Positions 40,623 to 49,969 are shown, counted from the stretch's first letter. The stretch is DNA of 64,000 nt from an uncultured Oscillospiraceae bacterium (GCA_934565655.1 CAKTIE010000006.1:1-64000), one strand, 5' to 3'. Notes: generated by a model not told the origin, from the letters alone. Numbers and translations: made by a program.

Positions 40623-41357
40623 ATGCAGTTCTATCTGGCGGCGGATGCGGGCGACACACTGCCCAGGGGGCATTTCCGCCCCGTGTGGGCCGTCTACCGG
40701 GTGGGGCCGCGGCTGCTGACGGTACAGGGAAGCACCCCGCCTCAGGGCGGGCTGATGCTGGTGGGCGACAGCCGGGAGTGCGGCGGCGACGACGTTCTGG
40801 CGCAGGATATCCTGCGCCAGTGCCTGCGGCGCGGCTGTGACGGCATCGTGCTGGACTGGTATCACCGGGGGACGGACCGGGGCGGCCTGACCGCCAGAGT
40901 CGGCCAGCTCTGCACCCGGTACGGCCGCCGCCTGTTCATCCCGGAGCAATACGCCGCCCACGCGCCCCGGGCCTCGGTGCTGGTGAACACCGCCGTGGCG
41001 GGCGGGACGCTGAAAAGCTGTCTGGAGGACGCTGTCCGGCGCTTCGGCCCGGCCCGGATCGCGCTGGATCTGGAGCGGCTGCGGCTGGACTATACGCTCC
41101 CCCACTCTGCCAACCTTCGCCGCGCGCTGTCCCTTACCGAGCTGCGGCGGCTGCGGGAGGGCAAGACCGTCTATTTTTCCGAGGAGCTGTGCGCCCGGTA
41201 TTTCACCTACCGCTCCGGCAACGACAACCACTATGTGCTGTTCGATGACGCCCAGACCCTGCGGAAAAAGGCGGCGCTGGCGGAAAACATGGGTATCCGT
41301 GAGGCGTTTTTCATGCTGCCGGAGGTATCGGACATCGCCGGTGATTTGCTGGGATAA
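40623..41357 (+). CDS. Hypothetical protein, possible TIM-barrel fold
   Basis: 244 aa without a recognised family. Several beta-alpha looking units: DILRQCLRRGCDGIVLDWYH, LCTRYGRRLFIPEQYA, and ARIALDLERLRLDYTLP, so a barrel similar to glycoside-hydrolase-18-like or spore germination proteins is possible. No signal peptide or membrane segment. The ATG at 40623 is favoured since GGGGG precedes it; an ATG two codons earlier touches that site. It is divergently placed from yqeG and ends at a terminator shared with the GerMN lipoprotein gene. Confidence 0.7.
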   Translation: MQFYLAADAGDTLPRGHFRPVWAVYRVGPRLLTVQGSTPPQGGLMLVGDSRECGGDDVLAQDILRQCLRRGCDGIVLDWYHRGTDRGGLTARVGQLCTRYGRRLFIPEQYAAHAPRASVLVNTAVAGGTLKSCLEDAVRRFGPARIALDLERLRLDYTLPHSANLRRALSLTELRRLREGKTVYFSEELCARYFTYRSGNDNHYVLFDDAQTLRKKAALAENMGIREAFFMLPEVSDIAGDLLG

Positions 41358-41390
41358 AAAATGCCCTGCTTCAGGCAGGGCATTTTTCTT
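41355..41390. terminator. Bidirectional terminator
   Basis: AAAAAATGCCCTGC-TTCAG-GCAGGGCATTTTT between convergent genes. Confidence 0.9.
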
Positions 41391-42258
41391 ATTCGTAGGC
41401 ATCCGTATACACGCCGTCCACATACAGCTGCACCGTGGAGACGCCCTCCAGCGACTGCAGCGAGGACATTACGCCCTGCAGCATCTGCCGCACCGCGGCG
41501 CTGTCCATATCCTCCACGCTGGCGGAGAGCATATTCAGCTGGCACACGCCGTCCTCCACCCGGGCGGTCAGGCCGGTGAATTCCTCCGGCAGCAGCGGCT
41601 GCAAGCCCTCCTGAGACGGGCCGTCCGCCAGCGCCGAGAGCACCACGTCCGCCGCCGACTGCCCCTCGTACTGGGTCAGCAGCCGCTCCTCCGCCGTCAG
41701 CGTTCCGCTTTCGTCGGGGAAGTACAGCTGCGCCGTCAGCGTCCGCACCACGTCGTCCATGGAGGTCAGCAGCACATCGCCCGCCAGGAACATATTGCTG
41801 TCACGATAGGCCAGCTCCTGCCCGTTGACGGTGATATGCACGGCGTAGACTCTCTCCAGCTGGGTCAGGGACAGCGTCACGCAGTAGTCGGCAATGGTCA
41901 GCGCCATGCCGCTGAGCTGGCCGTAGCTTCCGGCAAAATCCACCCACGCGGTGCCGCCCTTCATATCCACAGAGCGCAGCGTCGTTCCGGCGGGAATGGG
42001 CGTTCTGAAGCCCTTTTCCTGGCACCCGCCCAGCAGCAGAGACAATACCGCCTCCACCTGGGCCGCCTTGTCATCCGCCGGCAGCGTGTCCCAATCCACG
42101 GTCACATGGTCGATGGCGTCGCCGCCCCGGTGGGTATCCAGCGCCGCGGCGTAGTACAGGCGAAGGCCGTCCTTTTCCCCGGCGCTCTTCACGGCGGCGC
42201 AGCCCGCCAGCAGGCACAGACTCAGCGCCAGTGCCGCCAGCATCCGCAGTCTTCTCAT
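41389..42258 (-). CDS. GerMN domain lipoprotein
   Basis: 289-aa lipoprotein: MRRLRMLAALALSLCLLAGC gives the lipobox Cys20. Two GerMN domains follow (about 50-150 and 175-285). The first has SLLLGGCQEKGFRTPIPAGT and VDFAGSYG; the second has SALADGPSQEGLQPLLPEEF and CQLNMLSAS. GerM takes part in spore cortex formation, and similar lipoproteins accompany two-component systems (LpqB-type in actinobacteria). It overlaps the histidine kinase gene by 4 bp, so it may adjust signalling by this kinase (inference). Confidence 0.87.
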   Translation of the reverse strand: MRRLRMLAALALSLCLLAGCAAVKSAGEKDGLRLYYAAALDTHRGGDAIDHVTVDWDTLPADDKAAQVEAVLSLLLGGCQEKGFRTPIPAGTTLRSVDMKGGTAWVDFAGSYGQLSGMALTIADYCVTLSLTQLERVYAVHITVNGQELAYRDSNMFLAGDVLLTSMDDVVRTLTAQLYFPDESGTLTAEERLLTQYEGQSAADVVLSALADGPSQEGLQPLLPEEFTGLTARVEDGVCQLNMLSASVEDMDSAAVRQMLQGVMSSLQSLEGVSTVQLYVDGVYTDAYE

Positions 42259-43619
42259 TCCGCCTCACCGCCTTCCTCCGCCCGGGGCAGATGCACGGTG
42301 AACACCGTGCCGCCGCCCTCCCGTGCCGCCGCGGTAATGCGGCCGCCCCGGCTCTCTACCGTATCCTTCACGATGGACAGGCCCAGTCCCGTGCCGCCGA
42401 TGGCGCGGGAGCGCATCTTGTCCACCCGGTAGAACCGCTCGAAAATATGGGGCAGATCGTCCTCCGGAATGCCGATGCCGTTGTCCTCCACCGTCATGAT
42501 CACCCAGTCGCCCTCCGCACGGGCGGCGGCATGGACGAAGCCGTCGGTGCCGGAATATTTGATGCCGTTGTCCATCAGGTTATAGAGGATCTGGTGTACG
42601 TCATCCTCCGTGGCCAGCGCCACCGTATCCTCCGCCGCCTCCCAGGTCAGCGTCACGTTCTTTTCCCGCGCCAGAATGGCCAGCATGCGGGCCACGCGCT
42701 CCAGTACCGGGGCCACCTTCACCGGCGCCACCGGCTGCACCGCGCCGCTGTCCAGCCGCGTCAGCCGCAGCAGATTCTCCGTGATACGGGTCAGGCGCTC
42801 GGCCTCGCGGCCGATGTCGCCCACAAACTCGCGGGTGGTGTCGGGATCCATGTCGCCGGTCTGCAAAATGGAATCCGTCAGCAGCCGGATACCGGCCAGC
42901 GGCGTTTTCAGCTCGTGGCTGGCGTCGGACACGAACCGGCGTCGGGCGTCCTCCGTGGTTTGCAGGCGATCCGTCAGGCTGTTGAACTCCGCCGCGATCT
43001 GGCCGATCTCGTCGCTGCCCTTTACGGCGGCGCGGTGGCTGTACGCGCCCTCACGCACCTTGCGGATGGCCGACAGCAGGTCGGTGATCTGGGCCGTCAG
43101 CACCCGGCTCAGCAGGATGGACAGCGCAATGACCCCCAGCGCGATCAGCACGGAGATCTTCATCAGATTGGACTGGAAGCTTTTCAGAATGTCCGCCTGC
43201 TCCGTATCATACTCATAGGCGTATACCGCGCCCACGATCTGGTTGTGGTACACCACCGGAGAGGCCATGCGGCTGAGGAACGCGGTGGAATCGTAATAGC
43301 TGTAAAAGGCGTCGTTGCCCTCCAGCGCCTGCACGATCTCCGTATAGAAGGCGTACAGGCCCACCGCGCCGTTCTCCTCGCGGGTGTCGTACAGGATGCG
43401 GCCCGCCGTATCGGTCACCAGCACGCGGGACGCGCCCGTCTCCCGCACGGAGCTGAGGGCGCGGGTCACATTCTCCTCGTCCAGCTGCTTCAGGCCGCCC
43501 AGCGACGCCTCGATGATCTTCACGGCGCTTTTCATGGAGGTCTCCTTGGACTTGAACACCATATTCTGAGATTGCAGCAGCGGATAGGTGTTCAGCAGCA
43601 CCAGCACCGCGGCGATCAC
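42255..43619 (-). CDS. Sensor histidine kinase (PhoR/WalK-like)
   Basis: 454 aa from GTG 43619. A first helix, a 150-residue extracytoplasmic sensor part, a second helix (KISVLIALGVIALSILLSRV) and HAMP are followed by the kinase core: H box FVSDASHELKTPLAGIRLL, N box YNLMDNGIKYS, G1 VEDNGIGIPEDDLP, F FERFYRVD, G2 GGTGLGLSIVK. The frame continues upstream of the GTG with FKFGVSYIL, which would complete the first membrane helix, but no ATG, GTG or TTG exists there. The gene may therefore start at a rare codon (see finding). Pairs with the regulator gene 22 bp upstream. Confidence 0.9.
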   Translation of the reverse strand: MIAAVLVLLNTYPLLQSQNMVFKSKETSMKSAVKIIEASLGGLKQLDEENVTRALSSVRETGASRVLVTDTAGRILYDTREENGAVGLYAFYTEIVQALEGNDAFYSYYDSTAFLSRMASPVVYHNQIVGAVYAYEYDTEQADILKSFQSNLMKISVLIALGVIALSILLSRVLTAQITDLLSAIRKVREGAYSHRAAVKGSDEIGQIAAEFNSLTDRLQTTEDARRRFVSDASHELKTPLAGIRLLTDSILQTGDMDPDTTREFVGDIGREAERLTRITENLLRLTRLDSGAVQPVAPVKVAPVLERVARMLAILAREKNVTLTWEAAEDTVALATEDDVHQILYNLMDNGIKYSGTDGFVHAAARAEGDWVIMTVEDNGIGIPEDDLPHIFERFYRVDKMRSRAIGGTGLGLSIVKDTVESRGGRITAAAREGGGTVFTVHLPRAEEGGEAE

Positions 43620-43641
43620 CAGAATGTAGCTGACGCCGAAC

Positions 43642-44337
43642 TTAAATTGTAGGCTGGTTTTCCCCCTGAAAATAGTAACCCACTCCCCACTTGGTCAAGA
43701 TATACACCGGCTCGGCCGGTACGCGCTCCAGCTTCTCCCGCAGGCGGCGCACATGCACATCCACCGTGCGGTAATCTCCGGCGTAGGAATAGCCCCACAC
43801 CAGATCCATCAGGCTCTCCCGGCTGTATACCCGCCGGGGATTCTTCATCAGCAGCTCCAGCAGGTCATACTCCTTGGCGGTCAGGTCAATGGTCTTGCCG
43901 TCCCGGATGGCCACCCGCTGCTGGGTGTCCAGACTCAGGTCGCCCACCGTCAGCAGCGTCCGGTTCATCTCCGGCCGGCCGGCGCTGCGCTTCAGAAGCG
44001 CCCGGATGCGGGCCTTCAGCTCCAGAATATTGAAGGGCTTGGTCACATAATCGTCCGCCCCGCAGGCAAAGCCCATCAGCTTGTCGGCATCCTCGCTGCG
44101 GGCCGTCAGCATGATGATAGGCACGTCGGAAAACTCACGGATCTTCATGCAGGCCTCGGTGCCTGACAGCACCGGCATCATCAGATCCAGAATGATCAGG
44201 TCGAAATTCTCCTTTTTCGCCAGCTCCACGGCGGCTTCGCCATCATAGGCGGCCGTCACCTCATAGCCCTCGTTGGCCAGATTGAACGTGATGCCCTTCA
44301 CCAGCAGCTTTTCATCATCCACCACTAATATCTTCAT
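43642..44337 (-). CDS. OmpR/PhoB family response regulator
   Basis: 231 aa. Receiver domain: ILVVDDEKLLVKG (acid pocket), LIILDLMMPVLSG (phospho-acceptor Asp), TARSED and YVTKPFN (Thr and Lys). The C-terminal winged helix ends with DYRTVDVHVRRLREKLE and ILTKWGVGYYF. Together with the kinase and GerMN lipoprotein it forms a three-gene unit. AGGAGGTGACGCC precedes the ATG. Divergent to the dacF gene, suggesting control of cell-wall functions (inference). Confidence 0.95.
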   Translation of the reverse strand: MKILVVDDEKLLVKGITFNLANEGYEVTAAYDGEAAVELAKKENFDLIILDLMMPVLSGTEACMKIREFSDVPIIMLTARSEDADKLMGFACGADDYVTKPFNILELKARIRALLKRSAGRPEMNRTLLTVGDLSLDTQQRVAIRDGKTIDLTAKEYDLLELLMKNPRRVYSRESLMDLVWGYSYAGDYRTVDVHVRRLREKLERVPAEPVYILTKWGVGYYFQGENQPTI

Positions 44338-44384
44338 GGCGTCACCTCCTGAAAAATTGTTTACAATTGGCAGTTCCCTTCCCG

Positions 44385-44413
44385 TTGACGGAAGCGGTTA
44401 TCTCGTTTATAAT
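44385..44413 (+). promoter_or_regulatory. Promoter of the dacF-like gene
   Basis: TTGACG (44385-44390), 17 bp, TATAAT (44408-44413); leader of about 85 nt. Confidence 0.85.
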
Positions 44414-44505
44414 AATGAGTTGAACACTGATCGCGGACCCTGTGCGCTCCCTGCTCTGACATACATTACTCACCTCATTATAGCACATATGGAGAAAAAG
44501 TCATT

Positions 44506-45873
44506 ATGAAATTCCGCCGTTTTTGCACCGTTTTTCTGCTGTTGGCCCTGCTGCTGACCCAGCTTCTGCCTGTGACCGCCTATGGCGCGGAAAATATACA
44601 GATCGACGCCCGCGCCGCCCTGCTGGTGGACGGCGCCACCGGCACGGTGCTGCTGGATCAGGACGCCCATACCAAGCAGTACCCCGCCAGCATCACCAAG
44701 GTGATGACGGCGCTGCTGGTATTCGAGGCCATCGACCGGGGCGAGCTGCGGCTGGATACCCCCGTGACCGCCAGCGCCAACAGCGTGGCGGGCCTGCCGG
44801 ATGACGCCAGCACCGCCGACATCGTGGCGGGCGAGACGCTGACGGTGGAGCAGCTGCTGTACTGTCTGCTGGTGGTGTCCGCCAATGAGGTGGGCAACAT
44901 TCTGGGCGAGGCCGTCAGCGGCAGCGTCACCGCCTTCGTGGCGGATATGAACCGCCGCGCCCAGGAACTGGGCTGCGAAAACACCCATTTCGTCAACACC
45001 TCCGGCCTGCCGGATAACGAGCATTACACCACCGCGTGGGATATCTATCTCTTCACCAGAGAGGCCATGAAGTACGACGAATTCATGACCATCTGCAACA
45101 CCAAGGCCTATGAGGTCCCCGCCACCAACAAGAGCGAGGCCCGCGAGCTACACAGCACCAACTACCTGATCTCCAACTGGCGTGCCACCGGATATCTTTA
45201 CAGCGGCGCGCAGGGCATCAAGACCGGCTCCACCGACTCGGCGGGCTACTGTCTGGTCTCCTCCGCCGTCCGGGCCGACCGGCAGCTGATCTCCGTGGTG
45301 CTGGGCGCGAAGCTGATGAAAACCGAGGACGGCGACACCAGAGTGGGCAGCTTTACCGAGACCAGCCGCCTGTTTGACTGGGGCTTTGAGAACTTCACCA
45401 CCAAAACGGTGCTGACGGAGGACGAGATGATCCAGGAGGTGCCAGTGGCCCTCAGCAAGGAGACCGCGCAGGTGGCCGTCCATCCGGCCTATACCGCCGA
45501 AACGGTGCTGCCCAGCGATCTGGAGCCGGAGTCTCTCGAACGCACCGTCACCCTGTATGAGGATGTGGTGGACGCACCGGTGACCGCCGGGCAGGAGCTG
45601 GGCACCATCACCCTCAGCTACGGCGGCGTGGACTACGTCACCGTGCCGCTGCTGGCGGTGGCCGACGTGAACGCCAGCCGCTTCCTGATCGTCAAGCACG
45701 CCCTGAAGGAGTTCTTCTCCCGCACCATCGTCAAGATCCTGCTGGTGGTACTGGTGATCCTTGTGGTGCTGGTATTCCTGTTCGGCAGGACCTTCCTGCG
45801 CCGCCGCCGTTACGGCAGTGCCCGCAATAAGCGGATGCGCCACCGCAGCTATCGCGGCCGCCGCTTCCGGTAA
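44506..45873 (+). CDS. dacF: D-alanyl-D-alanine carboxypeptidase (S11)
   Basis: 455-aa penicillin-binding carboxypeptidase that trims pentapeptide stems. A signal peptide ends near YGAENI. Active site: SITK (Ser62-Lys65), SAN (Ser125-Asn127), KTG (Lys240). A C-terminal beta domain (about 310-400) is followed by a membrane anchor ILLVVLVILVVLVFLFG and a very basic tail RRRRYGSARNKRMRHR. The anchor is a full helix, unlike the amphipathic anchor of many PBP5 homologues. The exact paralogue (dacA, dacB or dacF) is a guess. GGAG lies 11 bases before the ATG. Confidence 0.9.
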   Translation: MKFRRFCTVFLLLALLLTQLLPVTAYGAENIQIDARAALLVDGATGTVLLDQDAHTKQYPASITKVMTALLVFEAIDRGELRLDTPVTASANSVAGLPDDASTADIVAGETLTVEQLLYCLLVVSANEVGNILGEAVSGSVTAFVADMNRRAQELGCENTHFVNTSGLPDNEHYTTAWDIYLFTREAMKYDEFMTICNTKAYEVPATNKSEARELHSTNYLISNWRATGYLYSGAQGIKTGSTDSAGYCLVSSAVRADRQLISVVLGAKLMKTEDGDTRVGSFTETSRLFDWGFENFTTKTVLTEDEMIQEVPVALSKETAQVAVHPAYTAETVLPSDLEPESLERTVTLYEDVVDAPVTAGQELGTITLSYGGVDYVTVPLLAVADVNASRFLIVKHALKEFFSRTIVKILLVVLVILVVLVFLFGRTFLRRRRYGSARNKRMRHRSYRGRRFR

Positions 45874-45879
45874 GCGCCC

Positions 45880-46539
45880 ATGACCATTCTCTATCAGGAC
45901 AGATACCTTGTGGTGGCCGTCAAGCCGGTGGGCGTGCTGTCAGAGGACGATCCCAAGGCCGCCTGCATGCCGGCGCTGCTGCGGGAGCATTACCGCGCAC
46001 TGGGCGAAAAGGACTATATCGCCACCGTACACCGGCTGGATCGCGTTACCGGTGGCGTGATGGTATTCTCCCGCCGCAGAGAGGTCACGGGAAAGCTGAC
46101 CGCCGCCGTGGCCGCCCACGAGATCACCAAGGAATATCTGGCGGTGCTGCGGGGCCATCCGGAGAGGGACGCCGACACCCTGACCGATCTCCTGTTCCGT
46201 GACGCCGCCCATAACAAGAGCTATGTGGTGCAGCGGATGCGCAAGGGCGTCCGGGAGGCCACGCTGGACTATACCGTGCTGGACAGGACCGCCGCGCTGA
46301 CGCTGGTAAAGGTCCGGCTCCATACAGGACGCACCCACCAAATCCGGGTACAGTTCTCACACCGGGGGCTGCCGCTGCTGGGCGATATCCGCTACGGCAG
46401 CAAGGCGGACTGCTCCGCCGCGCTGTGGTCGTATCATCTGGCCTTCACCCACCCCGTTACCGGCAAGCCGGTGGACGTGACCTGTCCCCCGCCGGAAGCG
46501 TATCCCTGGACATTATTTGATATGGAAAAAGAGGAATGA
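45880..46539 (+). CDS. RluA family pseudouridine synthase
   Basis: 219 aa. The catalytic Asp lies in ATVHRLDRVTGGVMVFSR. Other family blocks: VKPVGVLSEDDP at the N-terminus, VRLHTGRTHQIRVQFSH, and GLPLLGDIRYG. No S4 domain is present, so it is a short, RluC/D-unlike type. The rRNA or tRNA target cannot be deduced. It begins six bases after the carboxypeptidase stop with no good ribosome binding site, so coupling is likely. Confidence 0.92.
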   Translation: MTILYQDRYLVVAVKPVGVLSEDDPKAACMPALLREHYRALGEKDYIATVHRLDRVTGGVMVFSRRREVTGKLTAAVAAHEITKEYLAVLRGHPERDADTLTDLLFRDAAHNKSYVVQRMRKGVREATLDYTVLDRTAALTLVKVRLHTGRTHQIRVQFSHRGLPLLGDIRYGSKADCSAALWSYHLAFTHPVTGKPVDVTCPPPEAYPWTLFDMEKEE

Positions 46540-46565
46540 CATCTTTGATGTCATTCCTCTTTTGC
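46528..46565. terminator. Bidirectional terminator
   Basis: AAAGAGGAATGACATC-TTT-GATGTCATTCCTCTTT; the left arm contains the end of the pseudouridine synthase gene. Confidence 0.9.
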
Positions 46566-46820
46566 TTATTCCGCTTTTTTCAGCGCTTCCTCCAGCGCTC
46601 TGGCCAGCTGGTCGGGACAGGACGTGGGCTTGCCGCCGCAGGAAATGCCCTTCATCCGCTCGATGGCGTCGGTGGCCTTCATACCCACCACCAGCCGGGA
46701 GATGCCCTGCAGATTGCCGCTGCAGCCGCCCTCCACCTTCACATTTTTGATGATGCCGTCGTCCAGCTCCACCGTCATACGGCGGGAACAGACGCCGCGG
46801 GGCGTAAACGTATAAGTCAT
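46566..46820 (-). CDS. TIGR03905 family TSCPD domain protein
   Basis: 84 aa. The TSCPD domain is found at the end of class II ribonucleotide reductases and as stand-alone proteins; here FTPRGVCSRRMTVELDDGI, VEGGCSGNLQGISRLVVG, and ISCGGKPTSCPDQLARAL show the five conserved cysteines. Function unknown, a metal- or nucleotide-related role is assumed. A good AAAGGAGGAACG is upstream of the ATG. Downstream gene of the SLOG protein, gap of 21 bp. Confidence 0.9.
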   Translation of the reverse strand: MTYTFTPRGVCSRRMTVELDDGIIKNVKVEGGCSGNLQGISRLVVGMKATDAIERMKGISCGGKPTSCPDQLARALEEALKKAE

Positions 46821-46841
46821 GATCGTTCCTCCTTTTCCGGA

Positions 46842-47348
46842 TCACCGCGGCACCGGCAGGATCAGCACATCCTTCCGGTTCCGCAGCGCGTATTCAATGG
46901 TATATCGGGTGCCGCCGGGGCTCCCGTCATGGACGGCGATCAGCAGCTGGCTGTGATCCACCATATAGCGGTTGCGCCGGTGCATGCAGCCGGGGTCGTA
47001 CTTCTCCTGCACCACCGTGCGGTAGCTGCACAGCGCCGTCAGATCCCGGTAGCGTTCCTGCTGCTCCGCCGTCCAGCCGTCACACTGGCTCAGGCAGGGG
47101 ATGGCCGCCTCCACGGTGATATCCTGCACCCGGCCCCGCAGGCGCAGCACCTCTTCGCAGAAATAGGTATCGCAGCCGCGGGCCATGCCGCAGATGAAGT
47201 GACGGTAGCCGTCGGCGTAAGCCTTCTCCACCATCTCGCGGATGGCGTCCTTCAGCGCCAGACAGCGCTCGTCCCGTTCGTTGTCGCCCCAGGGCAGCTT
47301 CTCCGGCCGGTGGCCGGAAAAGCTGCAGCTAATCTGCGGTGCGCGCAT
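46842..47348 (-). CDS. SLOG-family (DUF1273-like) protein
   Basis: 168 aa, a Rossmann-like nucleotide-binding protein of the YspA/DUF1273 SLOG group. CSFSGHRPEKLPWG opens the fold; FICGMARGCDTYFCEEVLRL has the Gly-rich loop; MVDHSQLLIAVHDGSPGGTRYTI ends it. SLOG proteins are predicted to bind nucleotide-derived ligands. It is placed with the TSCPD gene, downstream of the PBP gene in the opposite reading order. Confidence 0.85.
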   Translation of the reverse strand: MRAPQISCSFSGHRPEKLPWGDNERDERCLALKDAIREMVEKAYADGYRHFICGMARGCDTYFCEEVLRLRGRVQDITVEAAIPCLSQCDGWTAEQQERYRDLTALCSYRTVVQEKYDPGCMHRRNRYMVDHSQLLIAVHDGSPGGTRYTIEYALRNRKDVLILPVPR

Positions 47349-47425
47349 GCGGCCGCCTCCCTTCCCTGTTGTCGCCGGGTCAAGTTCAGCGCCCGGCGGC
47401 CATAGCCGCAGAGCGCTGAACGGTC

Positions 47426-49969
47426 TTATCTCAGAATTTGGCCGATCCGCCTTCGCGCATCATCAGCCAGCGCGCCAAGACCTCCCAGCAGATCCTCCGC
47501 CGAGAAATCATCATCGCCCGGCAGCGGGCTGCTGTCATCGTCAGAGTCCGGCGGCTGATAGCCGGGATCTCTGGGCAGCAGATCGCCCCGTCCCGGAGGC
47601 ACGGAGGTCCCATCGCCGCCGATGGCGTTGCCCCATTGGACGTAATCGCTGTCCTCCGCCACCACATCGGGGAAGTTGGCGAAGTAATCGCGGTAATAAT
47701 TCAGCGTGCTGCTGCCGTCATGCATGGTACACAATTGCGTGGGCTGGTTGTCCACCGCCACAAGCTCCGTGCGGACACGGCTGCCGCGGGGATCCATTTC
47801 GCACAGATTGGTGGCCAGCATGCCGCTGTCGGCACAGACGGTGACCTGCACCAGGTCGCTGCTGGAGAAGAAGCTCTTATTCTCCAGACCCTCGTGGATC
47901 TGGGACATGACCTGCTTCCACAGTGCCGCCGCCGGGTTCACACCGCCGGAGGACACGCGGCTGTTGCTCTTGTAGCCCACCCAGCAGGCGCCCACATAGT
48001 AGGGGCTGTAGCCCACGAAATAGCGGTCCTTCTGGTCGTTGGTAGTACCGGTCTTACCGGCCAGGGTCATGCCGCTGAAGTTGGCGGAGGAGCCGGTGCC
48101 GCCGTTGACCACGTCGTGGAGGAAGCTGTTCATCAGCGCGGCGGTGCTGGCCTTCATGGCCACGTTGGACTGGATCTCATTCTCCAGGATCACATTGCCG
48201 TTGCTGTCCTCCACGCGGGTGAAGGTGCGGGGCCGGGTATAGATGCCCTCGTTGACGAAGGCGCCGTAGGCCGCCGCCATCTCCTCGGTGGTGACGCCGT
48301 TGGCATAGCCGCCCAGCGCCATGGCGCCCACCTGCTCGCTGTCGGACTGGGTCAGGGTGGTGAAGCCCAGGCGGCTGGTCATGAAGTCATAGGACTTATA
48401 GGTGCCAAGCTCCATGTTCACCCGCACGGCGCAGGTGTTCAGAGACTGCACCAGCGCGCGGCGCACGGTGACCAGACCCTGGAACCGGCCGTTGTCGTTC
48501 TTGGGATAGGGGCTGTCGTTCAGCTCCAGCACAGGGAAATCGTCGATGGTGGACGCGCCGGTGATGACGCCCTGATCCAGTGCCGGGGCATAGGTGCTGA
48601 TGGGCTTGGCGGCAGAACCGCAGGGCCGCACGGAGGTGGCCCAGTTCCAGCCGCGATCCGCCGTCTTGGCGCCGGTGCCGCCTACCATGGCCACCACATA
48701 GCCGGTATAGGGGTCAATGATGGTGATGGCGCCCTGCAGCTGCTCGGTCTCGCCATTGCTGTCGGTACGGGTATAGGGGGTATTGCTGAGATCCTCGAAC
48801 ACGCTCTCGGCGATCTTCTGATACTCGTAGTTCTGGGTGGTGTAGATCTTATAGCCCTTGCTGAACAGCGCGTTCTCCGCCGTGCCGCGGTCATAGCCGA
48901 ACTCGTCCATCAGCGCCTCGATCACATCGTCGATCAGCGCGTCGGTGAAGTAGGAGTTGCGGGCCGTGTACTGGGCCGTCGCCGTCTTGGTCTCCTCCTG
49001 CTTCTGATCCTCGGTGGTGTCCACCACGGCGTCGCCGTAGTAGTTGCCGGTATTGCTGTAACCGTTGCTGAAGATGACCTCCTCCGCCTTGGCGGCGTCA
49101 TACTCCTCCTGGCTGATCTTGCCCTGCTCCAGCATGGCGTCCAGCACCAGCAGCTCGCGCTTGCGGTTCTGCTCCCGGTTCCAGTCGCCCTGCAGGGGAT
49201 CATATTGGCTGGGGTTGTTGGTAATGGCGATCAGGCTGGCGCACTGGGCCAGAGACAGCTCGGTGACGCTCTTGCCGAAATAGGTGCGGGCCGCCGCCTC
49301 CACGCCGTAGCTGGACTGGCCCAGGAAGATGCGGTTCAGGTACGCCTCCAGGATCTGATCCTTGTCATAGCGCTTTTCCAGCTCCAGTGCGCGGTAGATC
49401 TCCATGACCTTACGCTTGACGGTGCTCTCGTTGTCGCCGGTCACGTTCTTGATGAGCTGCTGGGTGATGGTGGAACCGCCCTGCACGCCCCGGCCCGTCA
49501 GGGTACTGAGGATGGCGCGCACCGTGCCCCGGAAGTCCACGCCGTTGTGCTTCTCAAAGCGCTTGTCCTCGATGGCGATGGCGGCATCCTTCATGTACTG
49601 GGGGATGTTCTCCAGGTCGATCCAGATGCGGTTCTCGCCGTCGCTGTACAGGGTCTGGTACATGACCCATTCATCGGTCTTGGCGTCCAGATAGTACAGC
49701 TCCGTGGAGACCTTGGTCTCCAGCTCGTCCACATAGACCTCCACATGTCCCTTCAGGGACGTATTGATCCACGTCATGAAAATGCCGGTGAAAATGGCGA
49801 CGGTCAGCACCATCACCAGCAGGATCGTGCCGATGATGAAGCCGGCCCGGCCCTTCTTTTTGGGGCGGGGCGCACGGGGCGTCTCCTGATGGGTCTCTTC
49901 CTGTCTGTGACCGGCGCTCTGCTGTGGGCGGCCGAACAGGCCGCTGCGCTTCTTCTTGTTCTCACTCAT
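47426..49969 (-). CDS. Class A penicillin-binding protein (PBP1A-type)
   Basis: 847-aa bifunctional peptidoglycan synthase. A basic cytoplasmic N-terminus with Pro/Lys repeats (about 1-40) and one helix (about 42-64) lead to the GT51 glycosyltransferase domain: EDKRFEKHNGVDFRGTVRAI (catalytic Glu), GGSTITQQLIKN. The transpeptidase has GSAAKPISTYAPAL (SxxK), SLNTCAVRV (SxN) and AGKTGTTND (KTG). A Pro/Asp-rich C-terminal tail follows (about 770-847). AAAGGAGGTGCCC precedes the start at 49969; a longer frame from 50044 lacks a site. Confidence 0.94.
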   Translation of the reverse strand: MSENKKKRSGLFGRPQQSAGHRQEETHQETPRAPRPKKKGRAGFIIGTILLVMVLTVAIFTGIFMTWINTSLKGHVEVYVDELETKVSTELYYLDAKTDEWVMYQTLYSDGENRIWIDLENIPQYMKDAAIAIEDKRFEKHNGVDFRGTVRAILSTLTGRGVQGGSTITQQLIKNVTGDNESTVKRKVMEIYRALELEKRYDKDQILEAYLNRIFLGQSSYGVEAAARTYFGKSVTELSLAQCASLIAITNNPSQYDPLQGDWNREQNRKRELLVLDAMLEQGKISQEEYDAAKAEEVIFSNGYSNTGNYYGDAVVDTTEDQKQEETKTATAQYTARNSYFTDALIDDVIEALMDEFGYDRGTAENALFSKGYKIYTTQNYEYQKIAESVFEDLSNTPYTRTDSNGETEQLQGAITIIDPYTGYVVAMVGGTGAKTADRGWNWATSVRPCGSAAKPISTYAPALDQGVITGASTIDDFPVLELNDSPYPKNDNGRFQGLVTVRRALVQSLNTCAVRVNMELGTYKSYDFMTSRLGFTTLTQSDSEQVGAMALGGYANGVTTEEMAAAYGAFVNEGIYTRPRTFTRVEDSNGNVILENEIQSNVAMKASTAALMNSFLHDVVNGGTGSSANFSGMTLAGKTGTTNDQKDRYFVGYSPYYVGACWVGYKSNSRVSSGGVNPAAALWKQVMSQIHEGLENKSFFSSSDLVQVTVCADSGMLATNLCEMDPRGSRVRTELVAVDNQPTQLCTMHDGSSTLNYYRDYFANFPDVVAEDSDYVQWGNAIGGDGTSVPPGRGDLLPRDPGYQPPDSDDDSSPLPGDDDFSAEDLLGGLGALADDARRRIGQILR

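Noticed and set aside
43616..43798. Programmed frameshift fusing response regulator and kinase
   Set aside because: The kinase frame is +1 relative to the regulator with only a short G5A4 tract and no stimulatory structure seen; separate translation with an unusual start is simpler.
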